From Anseranas semipalmata (Eukaryota > Chordata > Aves > Anseriformes > Anseranatidae), in NCBI GenBank assembly GCA_013399115.1, contig VXAA01003176.1, forward strand, positions 681,104 through 745,103: a stretch of 64,000 nucleotides of DNA, written 5' to 3'. Of this stretch, positions 39,001 to 51,214 are shown piece by piece (the stretch's first letter is position 1; each line of letters opens with the position of its first letter). A program made the position numbers and the translations under genes. The notes under the pieces were generated by a model. The model saw nothing but the letters and a program-made list of their open reading frames with translations, ran no database searches and was not told the origin of the DNA.

Positions 39001-42000
39001 CACACAGAGATGAAAGCTGGCCTCGACTCTTTGGCTTCACATAAGAGCTGGAGGTTGCCTAAGCAACTAGTGCCTTTAGAAAAAAGGCTAGTAATGGTCT
39101 TCAGAGTTATTAAGCCAGGCACCTTCAGAATGAGCTAAACCTAAAATGAAACAGATAGTTATGAGCTAAGGGATGCTAATAGGGATGAACAGGTAGAAAC
39201 CTATAAAGGCAAATCCCACTTCTCTAACACGTTACAGTACTTGGAGGAAAGTCAACAGTATAATGAACAATGAACAGAAATTATTATTTGCCTGGCCTCT
39301 CAAAAAACTTTAGATCATAGCTTCCTGAAAAAGATATTTAAGTAAACACTCATGAACAGTAGGCAAAGTTTTGTGTTGGACAGAAATGAGTCGCAGTTGA
39401 GCAACAGAAATAAATGACACAGCAGACGGGAATAAATGATCTATTTCTATTGTGGAAAGAGGACAGCTTCAAGGTTTTACACTAGGATCTTCCAATTCTG
39501 AAAATTACTAAGTATCACTTGAAGGCAGTCACTGAAGTTGACAAATCAAACAATAACTTCAAAAAAACAGCAAAATTATAACAGCCTGGTATACATGCAC
39601 TATAACCTTATTAGTTCTAGAGTCACATACTGTTTTTCCTTGCACTACTTCATACATAGTGGACAACGATCACTTAACAAAGAGAAGGGGGAAAAAAAAA
39701 GAACATGAAATCGTGTTTACTGTACTGTTTGGATCCTTCTTCGAAACATGACTTTTCATTTCCTCATAGGTTTTACTACAGCATTAATAAATGCACAAAA
39801 ACCTCTCCATTACCCACATGTCATGAACCGCAGAGGCTCTGAATCAGCTGCACGTCAGATGCGGTCACAGGGCCACCTCCGAGCAGAGACAGCCTGGTTC
39901 TCAGCACCTCCTGTTGCTGGCACACGGCACGACTGCAGCCGCATGGCTTACAGGGCTAGAAGCGGGCCAGGATATGTGAAATGGGTATTAAGCAAGTCCA
40001 CATCCAGGCTGACTTCTGAAAAGCCACACGAGCACTGCCCTTCCCAAGATCCACAGCCTGTGAAGGTTTGCTAACGAAGCTGCAGCAAGAACAAATGAAG
40101 CCAGCTGGGGCCACACTGCACCTGAGCAAAGCCAATCCCACACTTGAAGCCCTAGAAATTTTTGTGAAAAGATGTCCAACCACTCCTGTATGAATCAGTT
40201 CGAGTGAACATGAGATTAAAAGTTCTCTGCAGGCCAGATGCCTTTATGCCCTATAGACATGTTATCTCAGAATTAAGCTTTTCTTTTTTTTCCCTCTGAT
40301 TCTTGTGAAATACAGGTCTCTACCTCATCACGCTCCTGTACCCCTTTTAAGGGGAGATGCTGCTGTTAAGTACTCCTGCAGGATTTACGTAATGAGCAAC
40401 CTTCACTGGGACTGCATGGAGCCAGAATTAGGAAGGAAATTTTTTTCCCTCGACTGTTCTCTCTCCCTGGCTCATTTAATAGAAAAAATACATTAACTTT
40501 TATCTTTTAATGGCATTTTCATTAGTATTAGAGCATTCATTTTAAACTTGTGACACACATAAAGTTTATTTGTGAAGTCTTTCATGGATATGCGGTGTCA
40601 CTTTGTTTTTCACCTCTGCAACACACATTATTCTATGCTACAACAGAGGAGGAAAAAACCTGCCTCACAATAACATTCATATCCTTCTATTCCTACCACA
40701 GGCAGGAGGCTAAAGCAGTCCAGTACAATATTTACAGAGCCTCAAAGGGTTTGGGAGACTTGCAGTAGCAAACCATTACCGCACGCAAGGTTCTTGTTGC
40801 CACATCCCCACAGCGCACGGTGTCTTCTCAATGGCTTTGTCCTTCCTGGTTTGCAACATGTCACTGCAAGGCCCCAGCCGAGCCGTCAGGAATCCTCCAG
40901 TAGCCAACAGAAATAAGAAGTCTCGTGGGTCTGAATCCCCACTAATCCTTAATTGCAGACTGAAATCCTTGGTGCAAACCCATAATACCACGTGTTGTCC
41001 TCAGCTATCTAGTTCCACTAGATGTCTGAATTTTTAATTGGCTTTGTTCCCTCTGAATAGTTTTGCACAGCATGAGGAACATATGGGCTTAGGCATTTAA
41101 GAAGGGTTTCTCAGAGCTTGAAAAAACTAGAAATCTCATATTTCAAGATTATGTTTCACCTAATTAAGCAAATCTGTATTATTTGGTTTGAGAACTGACT
41201 CGATGAAATCTGTCATTCCCAGAATTTCAAGGATCATGTACACGTAAGTAGGGCATTTTAGTGATAAACCCATGGGAACACAGCTGGTGATATTTTAGAA
41301 CAACTTTTGAAGGCTGTGAAAAGTGTAAACTTCATCACCTCTACCACATCCTGCAATTTATGTCTCACATAGAAGACAAACATCTGCTCTAGAAATTAAA
41401 AAAAAAAAAAAATCAATAAAGTTTGTCAAGAAATTTCTCAGCTTAGCAGGAAAAATAAATTCAGTAACCAACCTGATTAATCTCTAACTTCAATAAGTTT
41501 CAAAGAAATTATTAATATAAAAATTAAAAAAAAGAAATCAGCAAGTTTAGAGTTCTGTACTGAAACAAAAAAAAAGGAAAAAACTAAAACACCACTAATT
41601 TCTGAAAGAATTCATACACAGTATATTTTTTTTTCATTAGTAATCAATTACTACCATATATTATAATTTTCTGATAGGATCATTCCTCTCAAACTAATAT
41701 GCCCATATAAATGTACCTTCCCTTACTGTTACACTTGCTTTCATCTCATGTTAAAAAAAAAATACAAAATACAAAATCTTTTCTACGGTGAAACAACTAT
41801 GTTCATTTTTGCGTGAATCGGCATTTCTGTTAACATAATTTAGAAATTATGATCTTCATGACTTCTCAGTTGACACACCTTCCTTACCTCAGTTTTTGTG
41901 CCAGAGATTTATTTGATCATATATTGAAAACAGATAACTGATTTAAAAAAAAAAAAAAACTTGTCCTGCATGTAATGTAATGTAAATCACTTGCTTATTG

Positions 42001-42594
42001 CCTCATTTGAATGACATCTGAAGAATCAAGGATTTCTAACAAAGTACAAAACTGTGTTTGTGTAATTCAGATTAAAGAATTCAAAGGAACTTGTGTTACA
42101 ATGGGACAACACTAAACTTCCATGAACACATTTCTGAGTAAAGGCTTCCATATTCTCTCTGCTATAACCACAGGACTGAGCAAGCCTGGTTTGCCTAAAG
42201 CATGCTAAACCTCTCCTTACAAAAGAATGGGAACCAAATATGTGGTAGAGGGCACAGCATTCTAAAATCTTGAAGAATCAGCCTCAGGTGTTATAATATT
42301 GTTCAACGGTCTCTGAAAAATGAAAGATCAGAAATCAACAACCTATCTACATACTCTAATTTAAACACACTAATGTATAAGACCTCTTGTGTGACGATTT
42401 GGACAGTATCATAACAAGATGATTAGCTAAAGCTATAATTTAGAAAATATTTAATTGTAAATGTCTTGCTCTTTAAGGCAGTCTCGATTATTTGAAACAT
42501 TTACCTTTTGAGCTGATACTAAATTTCTGTCATCATTCTTTCTCTTGAAATCCTCTAGGTTTTAAAAACATAAAATAACGAAATACAGTTTCTT

Positions 42595-42804
42595 GTGGCT
42601 TATTTTAGAACAAATTTGAAGCCAACAGAGGGAGGGTCAGATTCAGCAGGAAAGCGCTTCTTCAATGAGGAGAAAATTAGATTTGAAATGAAGAACAAGT
42701 TGAAATCTGGTCTGTCAACTACTTTGCCAAGAGGCCCGGCTTTAAAGGAATCAGGAACAGCATATAAGACCAGACCCTCTCCCCCCCCTTGTTGCACATG
42801 CTGA
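42595..42804 (+). other. Open frame just upstream of CR1, unrecognised
   Basis: A 69-codon frame with charged content (EEKIRFEMKNKLK) lies immediately upstream of the CR1 insertion and is followed by a C-rich run. I recognise no family and see no convincing acceptor, so I treat it as probably non-coding. Confidence 0.1.
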
Positions 42805-42926
42805 CTGTGTTCTTCCTTACACTCACTATTATGCCTGCATACACACTGGGAGGAAAGAAACACAAACTACTGGGGTGGACACAGCACAATTACAAAGGGA
42901 AACAAGATATAAATACAACATTTTAC

Positions 42927-44204
42927 AATTACAGGCCTGTCAGTCTCACGTCAGTGCCTGGTAAAATTATGGAGAAGATTATCCTGGGAGTTATTGAAGC
43001 GCACCTGGGGGACAATGCAGTCATTGGTCCCAGCCAACATGGGTTCACGAGGGGTAGGTCCTGCCTGACAAATTTGATTTCTTTTTATGATAAGATCACC
43101 CATCTAGTCGATCAAGGGAAACCAGCTGATGTGATCTTTTTGGACTTCAGCAAAGCTTTTGATACAGTTTCCCATAGGATCCTGCTGGACAAAATGTCCA
43201 GCATACAGCTAGACAAAAACATCATACGATGGGTGAGCAATTGGCTGACGGGCAGGGCTCAAAGGGTTGTGGTAAATGGGGCCACATCAGGCTGGCCGAT
43301 GGTCACTAGTGGGGTCCCTCAAGGCTCCATTTTAGGGCCAGTCCTCTTCAATGTTTTTATAAACGACCTGGATGTTGGACTAGAAGGAGTTTTGAGCAAA
43401 TTTGCCGATGACACCAAACTGGGAGGAGTTGTAGACTCGGCTGAGGGTGGAAAGGCCTTGCAGAGAGATCTGGACAGATTGGAGAGCTGGGCAATCACCA
43501 ACCGCATGAAGTTTAATAAGAGCAAGTGCCGCGTCCTGCACCTGGGACGGGGCAACCCTGGCTATACGTACAGACTGGGCAATGAGACGCTGGAGAGCAG
43601 CCCCGCAGAGAGGGATCTGGGGGTTGTGGTTGACAGCAAGTTGAATATGAGCCAGCAGTGTGCCCTGGCAGCCAGGAGGGCCAACCGTATCCTGGGGTGC
43701 ATCAAGCACGGCATTGCTAGCCGGTCGAGGGAAGTGATTGTCCCGCTCTACTCTGCGCTGGTGCGGCCTCACCTTGAGTACTGTGTGCAGTTCTGGGCAC
43801 CACAGTACAAAAAGGATGTAAAACTGCTGGAGAGTGTCCAGAGGAGGGCGACGAAGATGGTGAAGGGCCTAGAGGGGAAGACGTATGAGGAGCGTCTGAG
43901 GTCACTTGGCCTGTTCAGCCTGGAGAAGAGGAGGCTGAGGGGAGACCTCATCGCAGTCTACAACTTCCTTGCGAGGGGGAGTGGAGGGCCAGGCGCCAAC
44001 CTATTCTCCTTAATCACCAGTGATAGAACCCACGGCAATGGTGTCAAGCTGAGGCAGGGGAGGTTCAGGCTAGACATCAGGAAGAGGTTCTTCACTGAGA
44101 GGGTGGTTGCACACTGGAACAGGCTCCCCAGTGAAGTAGTCACTGCACCAAGCCTGTCTGAATTTAAGAGGCGTTTGGACTGTGCACTTAGTCACATGGT
44201 CTAA
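42927..44204 (+). CDS. CR1 LINE ORF2, C-terminal reverse transcriptase portion, frame intact
   Basis: This is the C-terminal 425 residues of the CR1 pol protein (reverse transcriptase plus C-terminal region), which copies CR1 RNA at the insertion site. It begins at [14 protein letters not shown]. Counting from the nearest upstream ATG at 42789, the frame contains the fingers motif GFTRGRSC (residues 85-92), [12 protein letters not shown] with a catalytic Asp (118-129), [10 protein letters not shown] (175-184) and the catalytic FADD box (205-208). The conserved CR1 tail follows ([51 protein letters not shown]). It stops at TAA 44202-44204. The upstream endonuclease half is missing through 5' truncation. 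Residues 1-46 of the long ORF are flanking host DNA that happens to be open, so 42789 is not a native start. The lack of any stop or frameshift suggests a young insertion. The fragment alone is not expected to retrotranspose. Confidence 0.97.
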   Translation, partial: NYRPVSLTSVPGKIMEKIILGVIEAHLGDNAVIGPSQHGFTRGRSCLTNLISFYDKITHLVDQGKPADVIFLDFSKAFDTVSHRILLDKMSSIQLDKNIIRWVSNWLTGRAQRVVVNGATSGWPMVTSGVPQGSILGPVLFNVFINDLDVGLEGVLSKFADDTKLGGVVDSAEGGKALQRDLDRLESWAITNRMKFNKSKCRVLHLGRGNPGYTYRLGNETLESSPAERDLGVVVDSKLNMSQQCALAARRANRILGCIKHGIASRSREVIVPLYSALVRPHLEYCVQFWAPQYKKDVKLLESVQRRATKMVKGLEGKTYEERLRSLGLFSLEKRRLRGDLIAVYNFLARGSGGPGANLFSLITSDRTHGNGVKLRQGRFRLDIRKRFFTERVVAHWNRLPSEVVTAPSLSEFKRRLDCALSHMV

Positions 44205-44295
44205 AATTTTGGGTAGACCTGTGCAGTGCCAGGAGTTGGACTCGATGATCCTTATGGGTCCCTTCCAACTCGGGATATTCTGTGATTCTGTGATT
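42927..44295 (+). mobile_element. CR1 LINE, 5'-truncated, plus strand
   Basis: The element spans the pol fragment plus a short 3' UTR (44205-44295). The UTR carries 'aggagttggactcgatgatc', 'gggtcccttccaactcggg' and a terminal attctgtg repeat pair in place of a poly-A tail, all diagnostic of CR1. The 5' break is near 42927, where host-like AT-rich sequence switches abruptly to the GC-richer CR1 body. No target-site duplication is evident, as is usual for CR1. Confidence 0.96.
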
Positions 44296-46646
44296 TCTGT
44301 TAATTCACAGTGTCATGAGAGTTTGGAGTAGGAAAAACAACCAGAGCTTGTGGGAATGGGTTTTCCAGACAGCTTTAACAACAGTATATCCACTTTCATA
44401 AGGCAAATTCTTACAAAAACTAGGGCTACAAGCATACTTTAACACTTCAACAGACTGGTAAAATTTATAGCAAGTTCTGTGTGAAGATGTGTTGTAAGCA
44501 ACAGAGAGATATGAACCTGAGGAAGGGAGATATAAAAAAATGACTAATCCAAAAATGAAAAGGTGTGCGGTCTTTCAGGTAGTGATCTCACTTAGTGGAT
44601 GCTTTCCATGGTGTCCCTCTATCACTCTCCATACAGAATTTATTTAATACTTTCACAGCAGTAGATGAACACTGCTGAAAATAGGATCTGTAACGCACTC
44701 AGCAACTTGCAATCTGGTTTTGAATTTGGCATGCTGACAGCAGCAAGCCAGTTCTATAGTGAAAGTGACATTTTTTAAAAACTCTTACTTCCTCCTCCCT
44801 CCTTACTGAAAACATTCAGATGGCAGTGAAAGTTGTTCAGTTAAGTATCACAAAGCAAACAGTTAAGTAGCACAAAGTTTAGTTGTACTGAAATTTGTTT
44901 CTGATTAGCAACAATAAAAATGGTGGTGGTCTCAGAATTTCTTTTTCAGTGTTTGACATGAAATGTTGAATACCACATAAATTTACCAAATGTAAATGCT
45001 GCCAAATCAGCCTAGGCTTTGAAGAGAAGCTCCTGTCTTCTCATGTGTCGTCCAAAAAAATCCACAACCTACACAATGTTCTCTCTTCATGCTTTGCAAT
45101 TTTACTGTTTTTCATGCAGATGAAAATGTCTGGAATTTAGTAAAGCCATATTAATTGCACAGAAGGAAGAGAATCAAGACTACTTCTTTGTACCATCTAC
45201 CGTTTTAACAGTGCTATTAAAAGTAATGAACGTGAATAAAAAATAAGGAACTGTGCTCCAAGTGCAAAACTTGGTGGCACTCCATAGCAGCTTACAGTCT
45301 AATAAAACACAAAACTTGGGGCTGAAGTAAGAGATTTGTGAAATAACAATAAATTACTGTGCGATAGATGTGCATCAGAGGTCACAGGTAAGGGAAAGGG
45401 CAGGTACAGACTGCAAAACACTAAGGAAAACATACAATGCAGTCATCCCTACAATGTAGGAACAACAAGCTCTGGGTTTGGACTTGTGCTCATCTGTTCG
45501 CATATGCCAATGTACACTAGTCACAGCACACCCTGACCTCATAGCAAAACATAAGCAATTGACTGAGAGGGCATAACAAGTACTTTAAACTGTTTTTAAC
45601 TATTCAGAATAATATTTTCAAATATTTCTGTATGTTATTTTGTATGTTCTATATTTAAGATGCAAGAACTCCGTGTTGCTTTCACACAGTCATGAACATT
45701 GACAAAAAAATTAAAGATAACAGAATTATTACCATCGTGATTGCTATATAGCTTATTCATTCAAACACAAAGCAAAGAATATGGCTACACATAAACTATT
45801 CAAAAACACAAGTTTGTTATTCATAAAGTCTTTGGTTAGACCTCACACAGTACTTTCACTTAACACATCCCTCGACTTAAAAAACGTAGTCCACTAGAAA
45901 TGAATAATTCATCTTATTATTCAAAACCATCAAAAATACTACATAAATTGCCCCGTATCTTTGACATCTCCAAATTACCTTGTATCTTTGACATCTCCTC
46001 CCTGCCCTTCAAAGCACCCCACAACCTCAAGATCATGTCTTACACTTTTTCTAATCTAAATGTGGTCACAGAGAATATCTTTGTCCCATAAGAAAGAGAG
46101 GAACTACTAACTAAAACAGAACTTCTCTTCTTGAAACAGATGTTATAAAAACAAAGCAAATGTTGAAATCAAAGGAAGAAGTGTTCAAATAAATTCCTTG
46201 TAGTGGTGCCCCAAAAGGTTTATTTGAAATGTCTTCCAAGAGCTTCTAACACATACAAAAAGTATTGTATTCTGAAGCAATAAATGCAGTAGCTCCAACA
46301 CAGTCAACATTGATCCACTATAATATCTGAGCCTTTCTTTCGGGGAAAAAAAAGAAAGAAAGAAAGAAAGAAACTGTTTTTCTTTAAAGCCACAGCCTAG
46401 AACTAAATACAAATTCCAATGTTTTGCCGAACAAGAAGTCCCACTGACCTTACGCTAAAATTAGACAAATTGAAGAAATACGCAATCCTGTATGAGCAAA
46501 ACTTTTGTTAACTCATGTCATCTCTGGTTAGCTCTTGTAAGATTCTCTAAATCTAAAGAAGACAATCCGTATTAGCAAAGTTATAGACATGATACAATTC
46601 TCCTGTATTTTCTGGTGCTATTAATACCTATCTACATCTACAGTTA
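44296..46646. other. AT-rich spacer between two CR1 copies
   Basis: No gene or recognised repeat, apart from a short GAAA microsatellite at 46346-46373. Confidence 0.7.
46346..46373. repeat. (GAAA)n microsatellite
   Basis: An A8 run followed by about five GAAA units. Confidence 0.95.
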
Positions 46647-47437
46647 CACAGAATCATAAAATCATTTAGGTTGAAAACACCTTCAAGATCACCAAGTCCA
46701 ACCATCAACCTGACCTACTGAGTCCTATCACTAAACCATGTCCCTTAGTTCCACATCCACACATCTAAATACCTCCAGGGATGGCAACTCCAACACTTCC
46801 CTGCGCAGCCCGTACAAACACTTGGCCTCCCTCTCCATGAAGAGATTCCTTCTAATGTCCAATCGAAACCTTCCCTGGAGCAACTTGAGGCCATTTCCTC
46901 ACGTCCTATCACTTGTCACCTCAGAAAAGAGACCGACACCATCCTCAGTGCAGCCTCCTTTCAGGCAGTTTTAGAGAGCGATGAGGTCTCCCATCAGCCT
47001 CCTTTTCTCCAGACTAAACAGCCCCAGTTCCTTCAGCTGCTCCTCAGATGTCTTGTTCTCTAGTCCCTTCACCAGCTTTGTTGCTTTGCTCTGCACACAC
47101 TCGAGTGACCCAGCTTCCTCTTTGTAGTGAAGGGCCCAAAACTGAACACAGGACTCGAGGTGCGGCCTCACCAGAGCCGAGTACAGGGGGACAGTCACTT
47201 CCCTAGTCCTGCTGGCCACACTATTTCTGATACAAGCCAGGATGCTGTTGGCCTTCTTGGCCACCTTGGCATACTGCTGGCTAATATTCAGCTGGCTGTC
47301 AACCAACACCCCCAGGTCCTCTTCTGCTGGGCACCTTTCCTGCCACGCTTCCTCAAGCCTATACCACTGCATGGGGTTGTTGTGCCCCAAGTGACCCAAC
47401 CTGCAGTTGGGACCCAGCCTGCACAATCTATCCAATA
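46647..47437 (-). mobile_element. CR1 LINE, older 5'-truncated copy, minus strand
   Basis: The plus-strand left edge (cacagaatcataaaatcatt) is the reverse complement of a CR1 3' end. The 3' UTR and the end of pol follow towards higher coordinates. The preserved coding piece lies at 46971-47435. It belongs to a different, more diverged CR1 lineage than the copy at 42927-44295 and lies in inverted orientation about 2.35 kb from it. The 5' break is near 47437. Confidence 0.94.
46971..47435 (-). pseudogene. CR1 ORF2 C-terminal fragment, decayed
   Basis: Minus-strand frame of 154 codons matching the CR1 pol tail: [73 protein letters not shown]. It is stopped early by a TAA at 46971-46973. Coding-like sequence continues beyond it towards 46740 with another TGA, so the element is dead. 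The catalytic RT motifs (FADD and upstream) are not included. The start at 47435 is only the first Met in the frame and the amino-terminal residues are degraded. Confidence 0.92.
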
Positions 47438-47628
47438 CTACAATGTATCAGAGAAGGACTGAAAGAGAGCTGGTTTTAAAGGTCCCTTCTGGAGATCCTG
47501 CTCCAGAAGTATCTGACCGCTTCCTAAATAAGTGCACCTATTCCCACAATGCATACAAAAGTCAAGATCATTATGTTGCAATAAAGATCCTGAATTTCAG
47601 CACTTCTCCCTGTGAAACTAAGCATGGC

Positions 47629-47658
47629 AAAGTTGTAAAGGCAAAAGTTGTAAAGGCA
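47629..47658. repeat. Perfect 15-base tandem duplication
   Basis: The unit aaagttgtaaaggca occurs twice in direct succession without mismatch. Confidence 0.95.
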
Positions 47659-48602
47659 TTTGATGTTAATGATTTACCTTCTGCCAGTGCGGAGTACTCA
47701 GAATAACTTCAGCTTGTGCAGAGTTTAGCAGGGGAGGAAACCATCTTTAAGTTTGTGAACACAAGCTGAAAGAACCCATCATAGAAGACTGGATGTCCAT
47801 GAACTGTTTTTCAAATGAGTCTGAGTTTTTAATGTGGTTTTGTGTGTGTGTGGTCATCGGCCATATCAGTAAGCATCAAATAGAACGTCAAGAAAATTCA
47901 CAGTCTGAAGTGTATAACCCCAACCAAACCTTTCCAAACCTAAATGCCACTCTTATTTCAATGCCAGGTAGTGGTTCTTGTAATCTTATTTTATACCCAA
48001 AGTTTTGTTTGAGAAGCCTATCCCTCTAAATGATTCAGTCTTGAAAAAAAACAGAAACAAAAGCGTCTGAACAGGTTAAATACTAGCAAGAAATCTGAAA
48101 CAAAAGGAGACAGTACTTGCACAGTCCTCCTGTTTGTAAGATCACTGAAACTGCCAGTGTTAAAACTCACACAAATAAAAAAAGGGGAAAAAAAATTCCA
48201 CTGAGCCACCGAAAGACATTTCATGAAGTCCACACATTTCTGACAGTATTGCACAGATGGAGGCATCATGAGCACATGGAGAGAATGCTCTACTTTTTAA
48301 TACTCTTCTAGTAAGGGCTGTACTCACATGAGTTAATGAGGGGTTTGTTGAATGTTGAATTCTAATCTTCTCTTTCATTAATAATATTTACAAGGTAACG
48401 TCAAACAGAAATTTTACAATTAGTATGGGTCTTTCCACATGCGATACTCCTCCCATTCATATCAGTTTTTGCCCAGAAGCTCACTTTTCTTCACTACAGA
48501 AAAAAAATCTATGAAATCATGATCCTTCTCTTCCTACTGCTGATTTCTACCAGCAGATTGACCAGGTATCATCAGCTGTGCAGCCCTCTTTCCAAGGGAG
48601 GT

Positions 48603-48621
48603 AAAAAAAAAAAAAAAAAAA
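48603..48621. repeat. Poly-A run (A19)
   Basis: Nineteen consecutive A residues. No retroposon body was recognised to the left. Confidence 0.9.
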
Positions 48622-49727
48622 TCAGCTAGTCACAGCACCTTCTTTTAGAATAACCAAATACCTGAGGCTAAGCCAGGGGGGAAATTACAACTGTTCGTAA
48701 TCAGCTACATCAAAAAGAGGGCAATGAAGAAAACTGTATTTCCAGGAACAGTGATATCCCTTCTGAGACTTTTGGAAAGAAAAGGCAACACCAGGAATCT
48801 GCATATCTCATATGATTTACCACTAGCCTTACTGTGAGATGGTATTAAAATATGTATTATGTAAGTACACTAATGGGGATAAGAGGGTTGCTTAACCTCC
48901 CAAGATAATTACATCTAATCTAGTTTCTTGGAAATATGCTACCACAGACCAATTAGAATAGGTTCTTACTGCTTTTTTCTGCTTATAAAATCTTTTCAAT
49001 ATGCCCCTTCAATATACAATGTACATTCTGAACTAATTCTTCAATAAGGAAGAAAATGTATTTCATAGTAACCTTGAAATGAAGAACTTGGTGTCCTGAT
49101 AAGCATTACCCTTTCCTTAATTATTTCACCCTATTCCTGCTCTCTGGTTGCAAAATTCTAGCAAACATGAAGAGCACCGTTAAGCTTGGAGAACATCTCT
49201 ACTGAATGCACTTCATTACTTTCTAAAAAGGAGAAGAAAACACAAATAAAATCTGTCCTTTTAACTACACAATAATATGAAGCACCTCTAAATCCCTACA
49301 GCTATGCCACAAACTCAAGATTTTTAAAGAGATTCAGCACCTAAACCTCCATCAGAGCAGTTAAAGGTAATTGGGCACCAAAATATTTGGTCCAGCAGAG
49401 CCTAAAATTCTCATCAGTTCCTGAAAATGGGGTACAGTTACTTAACCTAGCAATACTAAGTCAAATGATACCCTTGTATCTTCACTACCACAGGTACAGT
49501 TTATTCTTTTTATTGTTTTGTTATTCTATTATCTTAGTTCAGGTATAGATTTCAGGGCTGCAGTCCAGAACCCAGCTATCACTCAAACTTCAGTAGACTT
49601 TGGTGCTCTTGGTGAGGCTGCAGAAACAGAATTCTGCATTAGCTGTACATGCACTTTTCTGCTCTGTTACTTAGCACCATACTGACTGCATGTTCATGCA
49701 ATCATAAAGAGCCATGGCTCCACTCAC

Positions 49728-49762
49728 CTCGTTCAGAGAAGAAAACTGAGCTGCTTTCACTG
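49728..49762 (-). other. Possible 35-base exon, minus strand
   Basis: A long pyrimidine-rich acceptor (ttgttgcttgttaacctag) and a consensus donor (CGAG|GTGAGTG) frame 35 bases on the minus strand. Two frames are open (SESSSVFFSER or VKAAQFSSLNE). Too short for any identity. Confidence 0.12.
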
Positions 49763-51214
49763 CTAGGTTAACAAGCAACAATGAAATAAGGAGTGCAGCT
49801 CTACGGAGGATGGAATTAGGACAGTAACTGTATGGCTTAGTCATAACTTGACATGGTTAACATCTTAATGCTTGGAGAGCATTTAAATTTTAAATAGAAA
49901 AATAGAAATCCTTACAAAGAAATGGAATAAGCAACAAATTCACTAAGACTAAGCCTATGCTTAGTATAAGTGCTTTGGATCTTCTTCACATAAATACACA
50001 TTCACATGCAAGAAGAAAAAATGGGCCTTGTTAAAACTAAGATATATAAAATTATGTGGACTGCCATAATGGATCCACTTTCCATAAATCGCTTGTTTTG
50101 TTTTATAATCTTTTTCATCGTTCTTCATCAATTTCCACTATGTTTCTCAGCAAGAACTGCTTGTATTTCTTTGTGTCATTCTAGTTATGCACAGTGATTA
50201 TGAATACAGGAATATGGTGAAAATGTTTGCAGTATCAACTTTATATTGTCATTGGATATACTGAGGGGATTTAAGATACTATAGTTTTTGTGTAGAGGTC
50301 TAATATGATCAGAAAGTTTCTTACCTAGTTTAACTATTTGAAGCCTTCTATTAGTTTCTCATCCAAAATAGCTTCTTTCTCCAGTATCTGGTTTTTAGAA
50401 TCCATAAGCGATTTTTTTCTCATAACACAGGAATGTACCTTCATGCACCTGTTGCCCATCTAGACCAATATAAATTTCATATATAACAAATAATATTAAA
50501 AGGCACACAAAAATATCAAAACTGTATTATTTTTGTTTATTGTGATTCTGATTCATGATAAGGAACCGCTGCAAGGATTACAGTATTACATTCCTACTGC
50601 AATATGATAAAACTTGTATCAGACTGCCAAATGTGTTCTCAGTTTATTAGGGCTGTAAATTTTCCTGGTGTACCTATCCAAATACATTTTTATTGTTCGC
50701 TCTTAAATGGCATCATGGTCTTTTGCATTTTGGAAACAGAACATATTTAAAGCTTTGAATAACAAACTGTGGAGAGCAAGACAAAAGTTTTTAGAGTGTA
50801 TTTTCAAGGTATTCTGAAAGTTGTTTTTTTTTAAATAAATAATGACAGAGGAAAAAGTGGGGTTTTTTTTCTGTTGTAATGGGTTTTTGTTACAGCAGAT
50901 TGAATCGGCAAACACTATTGACAAAAGGCATGCAAGACTCAAAACTCCAAGCATGTTTTTATTTTTAATCTTTCTCCCTAACTTATTCAGAGGTACTTCT
51001 GTATCAGCATTTTTTGAATTTTTCCAGTTAAAAGAAAGCACAGAGCACTTAAGCCAAACATTTCAAGTTCAGCACAGTCATTAGCAACTAAAAACACCTT
51101 CAAAATGGGAAGTGTTGAGCAGCACTAACTGTAGATATTGCTACCTGCTGATTTGTTCATGTTAGCAAGCTTCCTTAAAAGCAGTAAGTACATTCACATA
51201 CCCATATACATGTA

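Larger units (their letters stand above)
28363..42926. other. AT-rich non-coding stretch with hairpins and exon-like frames
   Basis: No recognised gene lies here. It contains local tandem duplications (28369-28406, 29440-29491), A18 at 30712-30729, T15 at 33569-33583, a TG/TA repeat at 33036-33081, a purine tract at 37657-37688 and three imperfect hairpins (30609-30698, 32285-32337, 34290-34362). There are also GC-richer patches at about 39820-40160 and 40770-41000. The patches hold open frames on both strands but no recognised protein. Confidence 0.55.
47438..51214. other. AT-rich non-coding stretch
   Basis: No recognised gene lies here. It holds a perfect 15-base tandem duplication (47629-47658), A19 at 48603-48621 and a 35-base splice-framed segment at 49728-49762. 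A frame just right of the CR1 copy (47407-47706, plus strand) crosses the CR1 edge and is not considered a gene. Confidence 0.6.

Noticed and set aside
39748..40074. 108-codon plus-strand frame
   Set aside because: The open length follows from locally higher GC. The opposite strand is also open and no motif was recognised.
43319..44143. Several minus-strand open frames of 60-130 codons across the CR1 body
   Set aside because: They are antisense shadows of the CR1 pol frame, which carries all the recognisable motifs.
47127..47706. Plus-strand frames of 99-111 codons over and beside the minus-strand CR1
   Set aside because: One is the antisense of CR1 pol. The other crosses the CR1 edge and shows no family motif.
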